Shown in pieces: positions 5,833 to 12,064 of a DNA stretch of 13,138 nucleotides (its first letter is position 1; every line of letters begins with the position of its first letter). The notes under the pieces were generated by a model, which saw nothing but the letters and a program-made list of their open reading frames with translations, had not been told where the DNA came from and searched no databases. The translations under genes were made by a program, and so were the position numbers. The DNA lies in assembly GCA_015520425.1 (NCBI GenBank), contig WAQC01000100.1:1-13138 (forward strand). Direction: 5' to 3'. The DNA is from Candidatus Pelearchaeum sp. Its GTDB lineage: Archaea > Thermoproteota > Nitrososphaeria_A > Caldarchaeales > Caldarchaeaceae.

Positions 5833-6687
5833 TTAGACTTGCTCCTTCTCAATTGGGAAGCGTACTAGGTTGCCCCACTCGCTCCAGCTTCCGTCATAGA
5901 CCTTCACGTTCTTGTATCCCAGGAGGTATTTCAGGACAAACCATGTGTGGCTTGCGCGCTCACCTATCCTGCAGTAGGTTATCACCTCTTTGTCTGGCGT
6001 TACTCCGCGCGGCTCGTAGAGCTGCCTGAGCTCCTCAACGGGCTTGAACGTTCCGTCATCCCTAACCGCCTGCCCCCAGGGTATGTTCACCGCCCCAGGT
6101 ATGTGGCCGCCGCGCTGTGCCGCCTCCTCTGGATACTCTGGCGGCGCAGTTATCTCGCCCCTATACTCCGCGGGGGAGCGTACATCAACCAACGCAGCGT
6201 TGGGGTTGGCTGCCCTAATCTTCAGCAGGTCCGTGAGGAATATCCTGTTCTCTAGGTTTATGCGCGGCACTTTATAGCTTGTAGCTGGGTATGATGGTGT
6301 TTCCTTGCTCAGCTCGCCGCCTGAGTCAATCCACTTCTTCCTCCCACCGTTTAGAAGCCTAACATCACGGTGGTCGTAGAGTTTGAAGACCCAGAAGGCG
6401 AAAGCGGCGAACCAGTTATTATAGTCCCCATACAGGATTACGGTGGTGTCATTAGCTATACCAAGACGCGACATCAGCTTCTCAAACGCCTCAGGCCCTA
6501 TGATGTCGCGCTGAACAGGGTCGTTCATGTCTCTCCTCCAGTCTATCAAGACAGCCCCTGGTATGTGGCCCTGCTCATATGCGAGGCGCGGGTCGTAATC
6601 CACCTCAACAATCCTCGTGTTTGGCGCGTTTAGGTTCTTCTGGAGCCAGCCTATATCTACTAGAACTTCTGGATGTGCGTAGCTCAT
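5833..6687 (-). CDS. Thiosulfate sulfurtransferase (two-domain rhodanese, SseA/CysA-like)
   Basis: 284 aa, normal length for tandem rhodaneses. The N-terminal domain (about 6-125) is the inactive type: the active-site Cys position is occupied by Asp88 (YGDYNNWF). The C-terminal domain (about 147-280) holds the catalytic Cys239 in the loop CRIGERASHTWF, nearly the same as in mycobacterial CysA-type thiosulfate sulfurtransferases and unlike the CG(S/T)G loop of mercaptopyruvate sulfurtransferases. It transfers sulfane sulfur from thiosulfate or a persulfide to a thiophilic acceptor via a Cys persulfide. It lacks a signal peptide and is cytoplasmic. ATG 6687 is preceded by a minus-strand TATA box (6711-6720) about 29 bp away. 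The GcvH-TusA fusion follows 65 bp downstream on the same strand and is a plausible acceptor. Preferred donor is not evident from sequence. Confidence 0.95.
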   Translation of the reverse strand: MSYAHPEVLVDIGWLQKNLNAPNTRIVEVDYDPRLAYEQGHIPGAVLIDWRRDMNDPVQRDIIGPEAFEKLMSRLGIANDTTVILYGDYNNWFAAFAFWVFKLYDHRDVRLLNGGRKKWIDSGGELSKETPSYPATSYKVPRINLENRIFLTDLLKIRAANPNAALVDVRSPAEYRGEITAPPEYPEEAAQRGGHIPGAVNIPWGQAVRDDGTFKPVEELRQLYEPRGVTPDKEVITYCRIGERASHTWFVLKYLLGYKNVKVYDGSWSEWGNLVRFPIEKEQV

Positions 6688-6710
6688 GGTTGTTTTATGG
6701 AGTATAACGG

Positions 6711-6720
6711 CGTTATAAAG
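6711..6720 (-). promoter_or_regulatory. TATA box for the rhodanese gene (minus strand)
   Basis: Minus-strand CTTTATAACG, with its centre about 29 bp from ATG 6687. Predicts a transcript with almost no leader, probably also covering the GcvH-TusA gene. Confidence 0.6.
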
Positions 6721-6779
6721 CGATTGTTGAACTACGTATTATAGAGTAATAATATGGGGCTTAGTCTATAGATATACAG

Positions 6780-7103
6780 TCAGCGCAGAACACAACGCCT
6801 GCCGTCAAACTCGCAGGAGTTGTATCTGACCATAATCCAGCCCCTATCCTGGCTCTCGCCACCGTCAATAGGCTGCTCCGCGATAAGGCCATAGCTCTCA
6901 ACGCTAATCACCAGCTCCTCCGCGAGGAACTCCTCCTCAAGGAAGAAGCGGCTACCCATGAAGTAGCCCAGCCCAACAAGCCACTTGGCCGGCTCATCAC
7001 CATAACGCTTCATATAACTAATACGCGCGACAGGAGAGCGGTCCTCCAGCACGTGTATCGCTTCGCGCGGAAGGCGGACGCTGCTGTAATGGTAAATTGG
7101 CAT
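6780..7103 (-). CDS. Hypothetical small soluble protein (107 aa)
   Basis: I do not recognise this family. From ATG 7103 it gives 107 residues, MPIYHYSSVRLP onward, with a mixed alpha/beta look and no membrane segment or signal peptide. Residues 39-62 (PAKWLVGLGYFMGSRFF, then EEEFLAEE) combine aromatic and acidic patches. Two Cys near the end (C97 and C104, in NSCEFDGRRC) could form a disulfide or metal pair, but nothing proves this. A longer frame begins at TTG 7124, but a TATA element (7124-7133) centred 26 bp from ATG 7103 places transcription initiation at that ATG, so a leaderless ATG start is preferred. It sits upstream of the rhodanese on the same strand with a 92 bp gap, and is divergent from the transporter. 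Codon use resembles neighbours, which supports a real gene. Confidence 0.6.
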   Translation of the reverse strand: MPIYHYSSVRLPREAIHVLEDRSPVARISYMKRYGDEPAKWLVGLGYFMGSRFFLEEEFLAEELVISVESYGLIAEQPIDGGESQDRGWIMVRYNSCEFDGRRCVLR

Positions 7104-7123
7104 GACGCATGGCAAGGCAGGCA

Positions 7124-7133
7124 AATATTAAAC
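7124..7133 (-). promoter_or_regulatory. TATA box of the small hypothetical gene (minus strand)
   Basis: Minus-strand TGTTTAATATTT region, centred about 26 bp before ATG 7103: the textbook distance for an archaeal leaderless start. Confidence 0.55.
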
Positions 7134-7206
7134 ATAAACATGGGCAAATGTGGCTTTCAACGAATCTCATATACATGGACTTAGGTTATATGTGCTGCGG
7201 ATAACG

Positions 7207-7214
7207 CTTATATA
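7207..7214 (+). promoter_or_regulatory. TATA box of the transporter binding-protein gene
   Basis: CTTATATA. Transcription should begin near 7237, giving a 10-nt leader to ATG 7247 or a leaderless TTG start at 7238. Confidence 0.65.
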
Positions 7215-7246
7215 CGTTAGGGGCTGCCTCGTCAGGGTTGGTTGGT

Positions 7247-8650
7247 ATGGTATCAGGCGATAAAATCTCTAGGAGGAAGGCTTTGAAGGCTATCAGCAAC
7301 GCCGCAGCTGCTGGAGCTATTGTTGGGGCTGGTGTTGTAGGAGCGATAGGAGGCTTCATGGCGGGCTCAACAACGGGAGGAGCGCAGCAAACAGTAACCG
7401 AGACACGAACGCGCGAGGTTACAAAAACAGTAACGGCAACTGAGACGGTTACAGCAGGCGCTCCCACTGGCGGGAACCCGATAAAGATTGGGTTTGAGGT
7501 TCACCGCACTGGTATAGGCGCGGTTTATGGAAAGTGGTATGAGCGCACCACGTTGGCTGCGGTTAATCTCATCAACGAGATGGGCGGGATTGATGGTAGG
7601 CCGATAGAGCTGATAATAGAGGACGATGGCACAGACCCGCAGCGTGGTGCGCAGGTGGTTGAGAAGTTCGCTCTTGAGCATAAGGTTGATTTTATACTGG
7701 GGGCGCTCTTCTCCAACGTAGTCCTGGCCGCCGCGCCCCGCGCTGGTGAGCTGAAGATACCCTACTTCGCAGTGAGCGAGGGCTACCACGTGCCCTCAGG
7801 GAAGCTCAACAGATACAGCTTCCAGCCAGGGATAACCGACGTTAGGTCGCAGACACAAGCTGTGGCTGGATGGATTGTGGAGAACCTGGGAAAGAAGATA
7901 ACCATGATATTCCCAGACTACGCTTTCGGCTACAACCACCGCGACTGGTTTGGGAAGGCGGCCAGAGACCTGGGTGGTGAGATACTTGAGCTAATCCCGA
8001 TACCCCCGACCGAGACGACATTCACCAAATACTTCCCCAAAGTCCCAGCGGATACTGAAGTCCTGTACCACGTCATGGTTGGGCCTGCTGTGCTCACGTT
8101 TGTTAAGGAGATGGGCGAGTTCTTCGGCGCTAAGAGGCCTGAGATATTCGGCTTCATAGACTCGCTGGAGGGCGTAGCGATAGACAGCCCTGGCCTAGAG
8201 TTCCTAGAGGGCACCTACTTCTGGGAGGCGTTTCCACGATACTTGGATGGATACGACACGCCCTACCACAGGTTCTTCCGCGAGAAGGTGGGCGTTGATG
8301 AGAACGGAGCAGACGTGAATGACCCCAAGAGCGTCGCCACATACTCGCATATGTTCAGTTGCTGGGAGACGCTCTTCATCATAAAGGAGACTGTTGAGCA
8401 GAGCGGCTACACGCGGCGCAGCCCAGAGGATTACCGCGCATTCATAGAGACGTTGGAGAACTTCAGGTGGTTTAACGAGGGCAACCAGCATCCGCAGGGA
8501 GCCAAGCTCTTCAACGGCAGGCTACACCAGTGCTTCGGGCAGCAGTTCATCTCGCGCGTGGAGAACGGGAGACTCAAGACCGTCTACCGCACAAAGATAG
8601 AGGACTCGGTATACGAGTCTGACGTTGATTATACCAAGCAGCCGCTCTAG
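7247..8650 (+). CDS. ABC transporter substrate-binding protein, branched-chain amino acid (HAAT/Liv) family, Tat-exported
   Basis: 467 aa from ATG 7247. The N-terminus carries a twin-arginine signal: SRRKALK at 8-14, then a hydrophobic Ala/Gly segment about 15-42, so it should be folded in the cytoplasm and exported by Tat, then stay anchored or be released outside. Residues about 44-75 form a Thr/Val-rich linker (TVTETRT and repeats) typical of archaeal surface lipoprotein-like binding proteins. From about residue 78 (IKIGFEV) comes the periplasmic-binding type I fold, with INEMGGIDGRPIELIIEDD, the standard LivJ/AmiC start, and ILGALFSNVVLAAAP. The family binds amino acids, amides, urea or aromatic acids, and the ligand cannot be read from sequence. 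The start could instead be TTG 7238 (three residues longer, leaderless). Permease and ATPase genes follow on the same strand. Confidence 0.92.
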   Translation: MVSGDKISRRKALKAISNAAAAGAIVGAGVVGAIGGFMAGSTTGGAQQTVTETRTREVTKTVTATETVTAGAPTGGNPIKIGFEVHRTGIGAVYGKWYERTTLAAVNLINEMGGIDGRPIELIIEDDGTDPQRGAQVVEKFALEHKVDFILGALFSNVVLAAAPRAGELKIPYFAVSEGYHVPSGKLNRYSFQPGITDVRSQTQAVAGWIVENLGKKITMIFPDYAFGYNHRDWFGKAARDLGGEILELIPIPPTETTFTKYFPKVPADTEVLYHVMVGPAVLTFVKEMGEFFGAKRPEIFGFIDSLEGVAIDSPGLEFLEGTYFWEAFPRYLDGYDTPYHRFFREKVGVDENGADVNDPKSVATYSHMFSCWETLFIIKETVEQSGYTRRSPEDYRAFIETLENFRWFNEGNQHPQGAKLFNGRLHQCFGQQFISRVENGRLKTVYRTKIEDSVYESDVDYTKQPL

Positions 8651-8665
8651 CAGGGATAGCATACT

Positions 8666-8686
8666 CTTTTAAATTTTATTTTTTGG
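8666..8686 (+). terminator. T-rich termination signal between binding protein and permease genes
   Basis: Just after the binding-protein stop lie CTCTTTT, AAATTTTA and TTTTTTT runs without a strong hairpin. Archaeal RNA polymerase stops at such T-tracts. Partial termination here would make binding-protein mRNA more abundant than permease mRNA, a common need for ABC importers. Confidence 0.5.
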
Positions 8687-8708
8687 AATGAAGCGTGGCT
8701 GGGCTTAG

Positions 8709-8716
8709 CGTTATAT
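8709..8716 (+). promoter_or_regulatory. Possible second TATA box ahead of livH
   Basis: CGTTATAT, with expected initiation near 8739 and a leader of about 13 nt to ATG 8753. It would give the permease/ATPase genes their own promoter after the T-tract. Confidence 0.45.
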
Positions 8717-8752
8717 CGCCGTCTCTAGTCTCTCCAGAGCAGAGTTGATGGT

Positions 8753-9616
8753 ATGAGTCTGGAGGTTACGCTGTTTCTGGGGCTGTTGGATGGCGTTGTC
8801 TTCGGGCTTATAATGGCGCTCATAGCCCTCGGCCTCTCCATAGCGTTTGGCGTTATGCGGATAGTGAATGTCGCCCATGGAGAGTTCTACATGCTCGGCG
8901 CGGTCATAGCGTGGTACGCCACCACATACCTGGGAAACTTCATACTAGGGCTGATAATAGCGCCCGCAGCGGTAACAGGGCTAGCCGCCGCTGTTGAGAG
9001 GACTGTCTTGAGAAAAATAAACTACAACCCAGAGAGCACCATAGTAGCTACTATAGGGTTGCTATACATAATACAGCAGCTCGTTCTCGCGATATATGGC
9101 CCTTATGCCTATAATGTTGAGCCGCCCTTCTACTTCAGGGTTGATTTCCCTTGGTTTGGCTATTCTGGGTATAAGCTCTCCATCGCCGTTGTGTCGCTGC
9201 TCATAATGGGCTTGACCGCCCTGTTCATCTTCAAGACGCGGCTGGGGCTGTATATGCGCGCTACGCAGCAGGATAGGGAGATAGCGCAGGCCTTCGGCGT
9301 CCCCGTCGGCCGCGTGTATATGGCGTCGTTCGCCCTCGGAGCGGCGTTGGCAGCGATAGCAGGCGTGCTGGTGGTCCCGTTCCTCCAGGCATACTACTTG
9401 ATGGGGCTTGAGGCGCTCCTAATCTCGTTCATGATAGTAATCATAGGCGGCCTAGGGAGCTTGAAGGGCACGCTTGTTGCGGCGCTCATCATAGGCGTTA
9501 TAGATGGCGTGGTCTCGGTCTTCTTCTCCCCGACGCTAGCGAAGATTGTCGGCTCCGTCCTCGTTGCTGCTGTGCTGCTGGTGAAGCCAACAGGCCTCTT
9601 CGGGGCTGAGCGCTAA
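8753..9616 (+). CDS. livH: Branched-chain amino acid-type ABC transporter permease LivH
   Basis: 287 aa, usual family length. It is highly hydrophobic with about eight membrane helices. The LivH signature GVMRIVNVAHGEFYMLGA lies at about 33-50. A cytoplasmic loop with MRATQQDREIAQAFGVP carries the coupling region that contacts the ATPases. FMIVIIGGLGSLKGTL near the end is also typical. It forms the membrane channel with LivM. The start is ATG 8753; a GTTGAT stretch 3 nt upstream is only a weak SD. The stop overlaps the next start (TAATG), so translation of livM is coupled. It belongs to the cluster binding protein - livH - livM - livG - livF, all on the plus strand. Confidence 0.95.
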   Translation: MSLEVTLFLGLLDGVVFGLIMALIALGLSIAFGVMRIVNVAHGEFYMLGAVIAWYATTYLGNFILGLIIAPAAVTGLAAAVERTVLRKINYNPESTIVATIGLLYIIQQLVLAIYGPYAYNVEPPFYFRVDFPWFGYSGYKLSIAVVSLLIMGLTALFIFKTRLGLYMRATQQDREIAQAFGVPVGRVYMASFALGAALAAIAGVLVVPFLQAYYLMGLEALLISFMIVIIGGLGSLKGTLVAALIIGVIDGVVSVFFSPTLAKIVGSVLVAAVLLVKPTGLFGAER

Positions 9617-10584
9617 TGCACGCGGCAAACAAGGGCTTTGGAAAGGTTCTCGCGGTTCATATAGGGGTAATAGCTGGGTTCTTCATACTACAGTTCATAG
9701 TGCCGCCATTCCATGCTGCGATGCTCACTAGGATAATGGTGTTGGCGACGTATGCGATAGGCTATAACATCCTACTGGGCTATACTGGCTTGATGAGCCT
9801 AGGCCATGCCATGTTCTTCGCAACAGGATTGTACGCCGCCGGCCTCTCGGTCATCTACTACGGCCTGCCACCGCTGGAGGCTCTCCTCCTCGCAATACTC
9901 CTGAGCGCGGTCATGTCCGCCGCGATGGGGGCCATAACGCTCAGAACCAGCGGCGTCTTCTTCCTAATCGTCACCATGATATTCTCGCAGGTCTTCTTCC
10001 TAACAACATTATACTTCAACGTGATTACTGGAGGTGAGGAGGGGCTGGTATTGACACGCTATCTCAAGCCCATCTCGCTGGGCTTGTTTAGCGTAGAGCT
10101 TACCGATAGTGCTGTTAAGTATAACTTTGCCCTGATAATCTTCGCTATTGCTTTTCTCTTTAGTCTCTGGCTTACGCGCTCACCTGTTGGCCGCGTCTTG
10201 GTAGCGATTAGGGAGAACGAAGAGCGCGCGGAGATGCTGGGCTACAACATCTACAAGTATAAGCTCCTCGCATTCACCATGTCGGGGACAATCTCTGGGA
10301 TGGCGGGCGCGGCCTACGCGCTGGCCTTCGCATACATAGGCTCAGCGCTGGCATCCATACTATACTCCATCAACCCCCTACTCTGGACACTCCTAGGAGG
10401 CGCTGGAACTACCATAGGCCCAATAATCGGGACGGGACTGATGATATACATAATAGACTTCACCAGCGGCATAACGACCAGCTACCTCATCGTGGTCGGC
10501 GTAACGCTCATGCTGCTCGTCCTAGCGTTCCCGCCTGGGATTGTTGGAGCTATTAGGCGGAGGTGGCTTCGTTGGCTTCCGTAG
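9616..10584 (+). CDS. livM: Branched-chain amino acid-type ABC transporter permease LivM
   Basis: 322 aa with about nine hydrophobic segments. The LivM hallmark IGYNILLGYTGLMSLGHAMFF is at about 48-68. The cytoplasmic coupling loop VAIRENEERAEMLGYNIYKYK precedes the last helices, followed by SGMAGAAYA and LLGGAGTTIGPIIGT. It pairs with LivH in the inner part of the transporter. The start ATG shares one base with the livH stop. Its 3' end overlaps livG by 13 bp, and the livG SD site lies inside this gene, so the genes are tightly coupled. Confidence 0.95.
   Translation: MHAANKGFGKVLAVHIGVIAGFFILQFIVPPFHAAMLTRIMVLATYAIGYNILLGYTGLMSLGHAMFFATGLYAAGLSVIYYGLPPLEALLLAILLSAVMSAAMGAITLRTSGVFFLIVTMIFSQVFFLTTLYFNVITGGEEGLVLTRYLKPISLGLFSVELTDSAVKYNFALIIFAIAFLFSLWLTRSPVGRVLVAIRENEERAEMLGYNIYKYKLLAFTMSGTISGMAGAAYALAFAYIGSALASILYSINPLLWTLLGGAGTTIGPIIGTGLMIYIIDFTSGITTSYLIVVGVTLMLLVLAFPPGIVGAIRRRWLRWLP
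10559..10566 (+). promoter_or_regulatory. Strong Shine-Dalgarno site that decides the livG start
   Basis: GGAGGTGG lies 5-6 nt before TTG 10572. It covers the GTG at 10563, so that codon cannot also be the start; TTG 10572 is the best start. Confidence 0.65.
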
Positions 10585-11321
10585 ATGATGTGATACTTGA
10601 GACGCGGGCTTTGTCAAAGCGCTTCGGCGGTCTTGAGGCTGTTAGGTCTGTTGATTTCAGGCTTGAGCGCGGCGAGCTTAGGGCGATAATAGGCCCAAAC
10701 GGCGCTGGTAAGACGACCTTCGTCAGCATGATAAGCGGCAGGATAAGGCCATCATCGGGGAGGATAATCTTTGAGGGCCGCGACATAACCAAGATGAAGG
10801 CGCATGACAGGGCTGGTATGGGGATAGTCTATACCTTCCAGATAATCAACATCTTCCGAAATCTCTCTGTTTATGAGAATGTTAGCCTAGCTGTCCAGCG
10901 TAGGCTTGCCAGCGGCAGGGCTGGGATATTCAGGGTTGATGAGGAAGAGCTCCACCGCGAGGTTGACGCAATCCTTAAGCGTATAGGGCTGCGCGACGCG
11001 GCTGAGCAGGAGGCAGGCTCACTACCCTACGGCCACCAGCGGCTCCTAGACATAGGGCTAGCACTAGCGCTCAACCCAAAGCTCCTCATACTAGACGAGC
11101 CCATGCAGGGGCTTGCGATAAACGAGATAGACGAAGTAATGAGGATGATACGCGAGCTCCACCGCGAGAGGACTATACTGCTGATAGAGCATAACATGCA
11201 GGTCGTTCTGGAGCTGGCCAAGAAGATAACAGTAATGGATAAGGGCTCTATAATAGCTGAGGGAACGCCAGAGGAGATAGAGGGCAATATTGAGGTTCAG
11301 AAGGTGTATCTTGGGCTATGA
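10572..11321 (+). CDS. livG: Branched-chain amino acid-type ABC transporter ATPase LivG
   Basis: 249 aa from a TTG start, chosen because a near-perfect SD site precedes it. Walker A GPNGAGKT is at 41-48, the Q-loop Gln at 90 (TFQIIN), the LivG-type signature LPYGHQ at 151-156 (in place of LSGGQ, normal for this subfamily, where it is usually LSYGQQ), Walker B LLILDE at 171-176, and the H-loop His207 (LLIEHNM). It hydrolyses ATP at the cytoplasmic face of LivHM together with LivF. A longer frame from GTG 10563 exists but overlaps the SD site. The stop overlaps livF by 4 bp (ATGA), again showing translational coupling. Confidence 0.95.
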   Translation: MASVDDVILETRALSKRFGGLEAVRSVDFRLERGELRAIIGPNGAGKTTFVSMISGRIRPSSGRIIFEGRDITKMKAHDRAGMGIVYTFQIINIFRNLSVYENVSLAVQRRLASGRAGIFRVDEEELHREVDAILKRIGLRDAAEQEAGSLPYGHQRLLDIGLALALNPKLLILDEPMQGLAINEIDEVMRMIRELHRERTILLIEHNMQVVLELAKKITVMDKGSIIAEGTPEEIEGNIEVQKVYLGL

Positions 11322-12022
11322 CACTCACGGTTAGCGGGATAAACTGCTATTATGGTAAGGCTCATGTGCTTAAGGATGTTTCTCTAAGCCTCTCCACTGG
11401 TGAGGTTCTCTGCCTTTTGGGGAGGAACGGGGCTGGGAAGACTACAACCCTCAAGGCGATTATGGGCTTGGTCAAGCCCAGGACTGGGAGCATAAAGATT
11501 GACGGGAAGGAGCTCACAGGTGTCTCGCCTCACGTGATACCGCGCCTAGGCGTGGCGTATGTCCCGCAGGGGAGGAGGCTCTTCCCAAGCTTCACAGTAG
11601 AGGAGAACCTTAGAATGGGGCTCCTGGTGAGCGGGGGCGATGAGCAGACATACGAGCAGGTGCTCCAGCTCTTCCCAGCACTCCGCGAGAGGCTCAGACA
11701 ACGCGCAGGAACGCTGAGCGGAGGAGAGCAACAAATGCTCGCGATAGCGCGAGCCCTATGCTGCAAGCCGAAGTACCTACTCCTAGACGAGCCTCTAGAA
11801 GGGCTTATGCCAGCCCTGGTCGCGAAGCTAATAGAGACAATCAAGGGGTTGAAGAACCTCGGCATAGGGATACTCTTGGTTGAGCAGAGGATAGACGCGG
11901 CCTTCAAGGTTGCTGACAGGATAGCGTTGATGGAGAACGGTCAGATAAAACACGAGACAACACCAGACCAGCTCTCAAACAACACCGAGATACTCTACAG
12001 ATACCTCGGCGTCAGGAGATAA
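11318..12022 (+). CDS. livF: Branched-chain amino acid-type ABC transporter ATPase LivF
   Basis: 234 aa, the usual LivF size. Walker A GRNGAGKT is at 35-42, YVPQGRRLFP at 81-90 (LivF hallmark with Q-loop Gln84), signature LSGGEQQ at 133-139, Walker B YLLLDE at 153-158, and Gln190 in VEQ where most ABC ATPases have the H-loop His, as is normal in LivF. The start ATG overlaps the livG stop. It is the second ATPase of the importer and ends the transporter cluster; a new TATA box follows its stop directly. Confidence 0.95.
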   Translation: MTLTVSGINCYYGKAHVLKDVSLSLSTGEVLCLLGRNGAGKTTTLKAIMGLVKPRTGSIKIDGKELTGVSPHVIPRLGVAYVPQGRRLFPSFTVEENLRMGLLVSGGDEQTYEQVLQLFPALRERLRQRAGTLSGGEQQMLAIARALCCKPKYLLLDEPLEGLMPALVAKLIETIKGLKNLGIGILLVEQRIDAAFKVADRIALMENGQIKHETTPDQLSNNTEILYRYLGVRR

Positions 12023-12027
12023 TACTG

Positions 12028-12034
12028 TTTATAA
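12028..12034 (+). promoter_or_regulatory. TATA box for the molybdenum hydroxylase gene
   Basis: TTTATAA, centred about 34 bp before ATG 12065. Transcription near 12057 would give an 8-nt leader. The gene thus has its own promoter even though it follows livF by 42 bp. Confidence 0.55.
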
Positions 12035-12064
12035 CCAGCAGAGAAGCGCATAAGGCTTGCAAAT

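Noticed and set aside
7104..7124. TTG 7124 as start of the small hypothetical protein
   Set aside because: It falls within the TATA element; ATG 7103 is 26 bp from the element centre.
7367..7789. Minus-strand frame of 140 codons inside the binding-protein gene
   Set aside because: Antisense shadow of a gene with clear family motifs; no SD or TATA element and no family resemblance.
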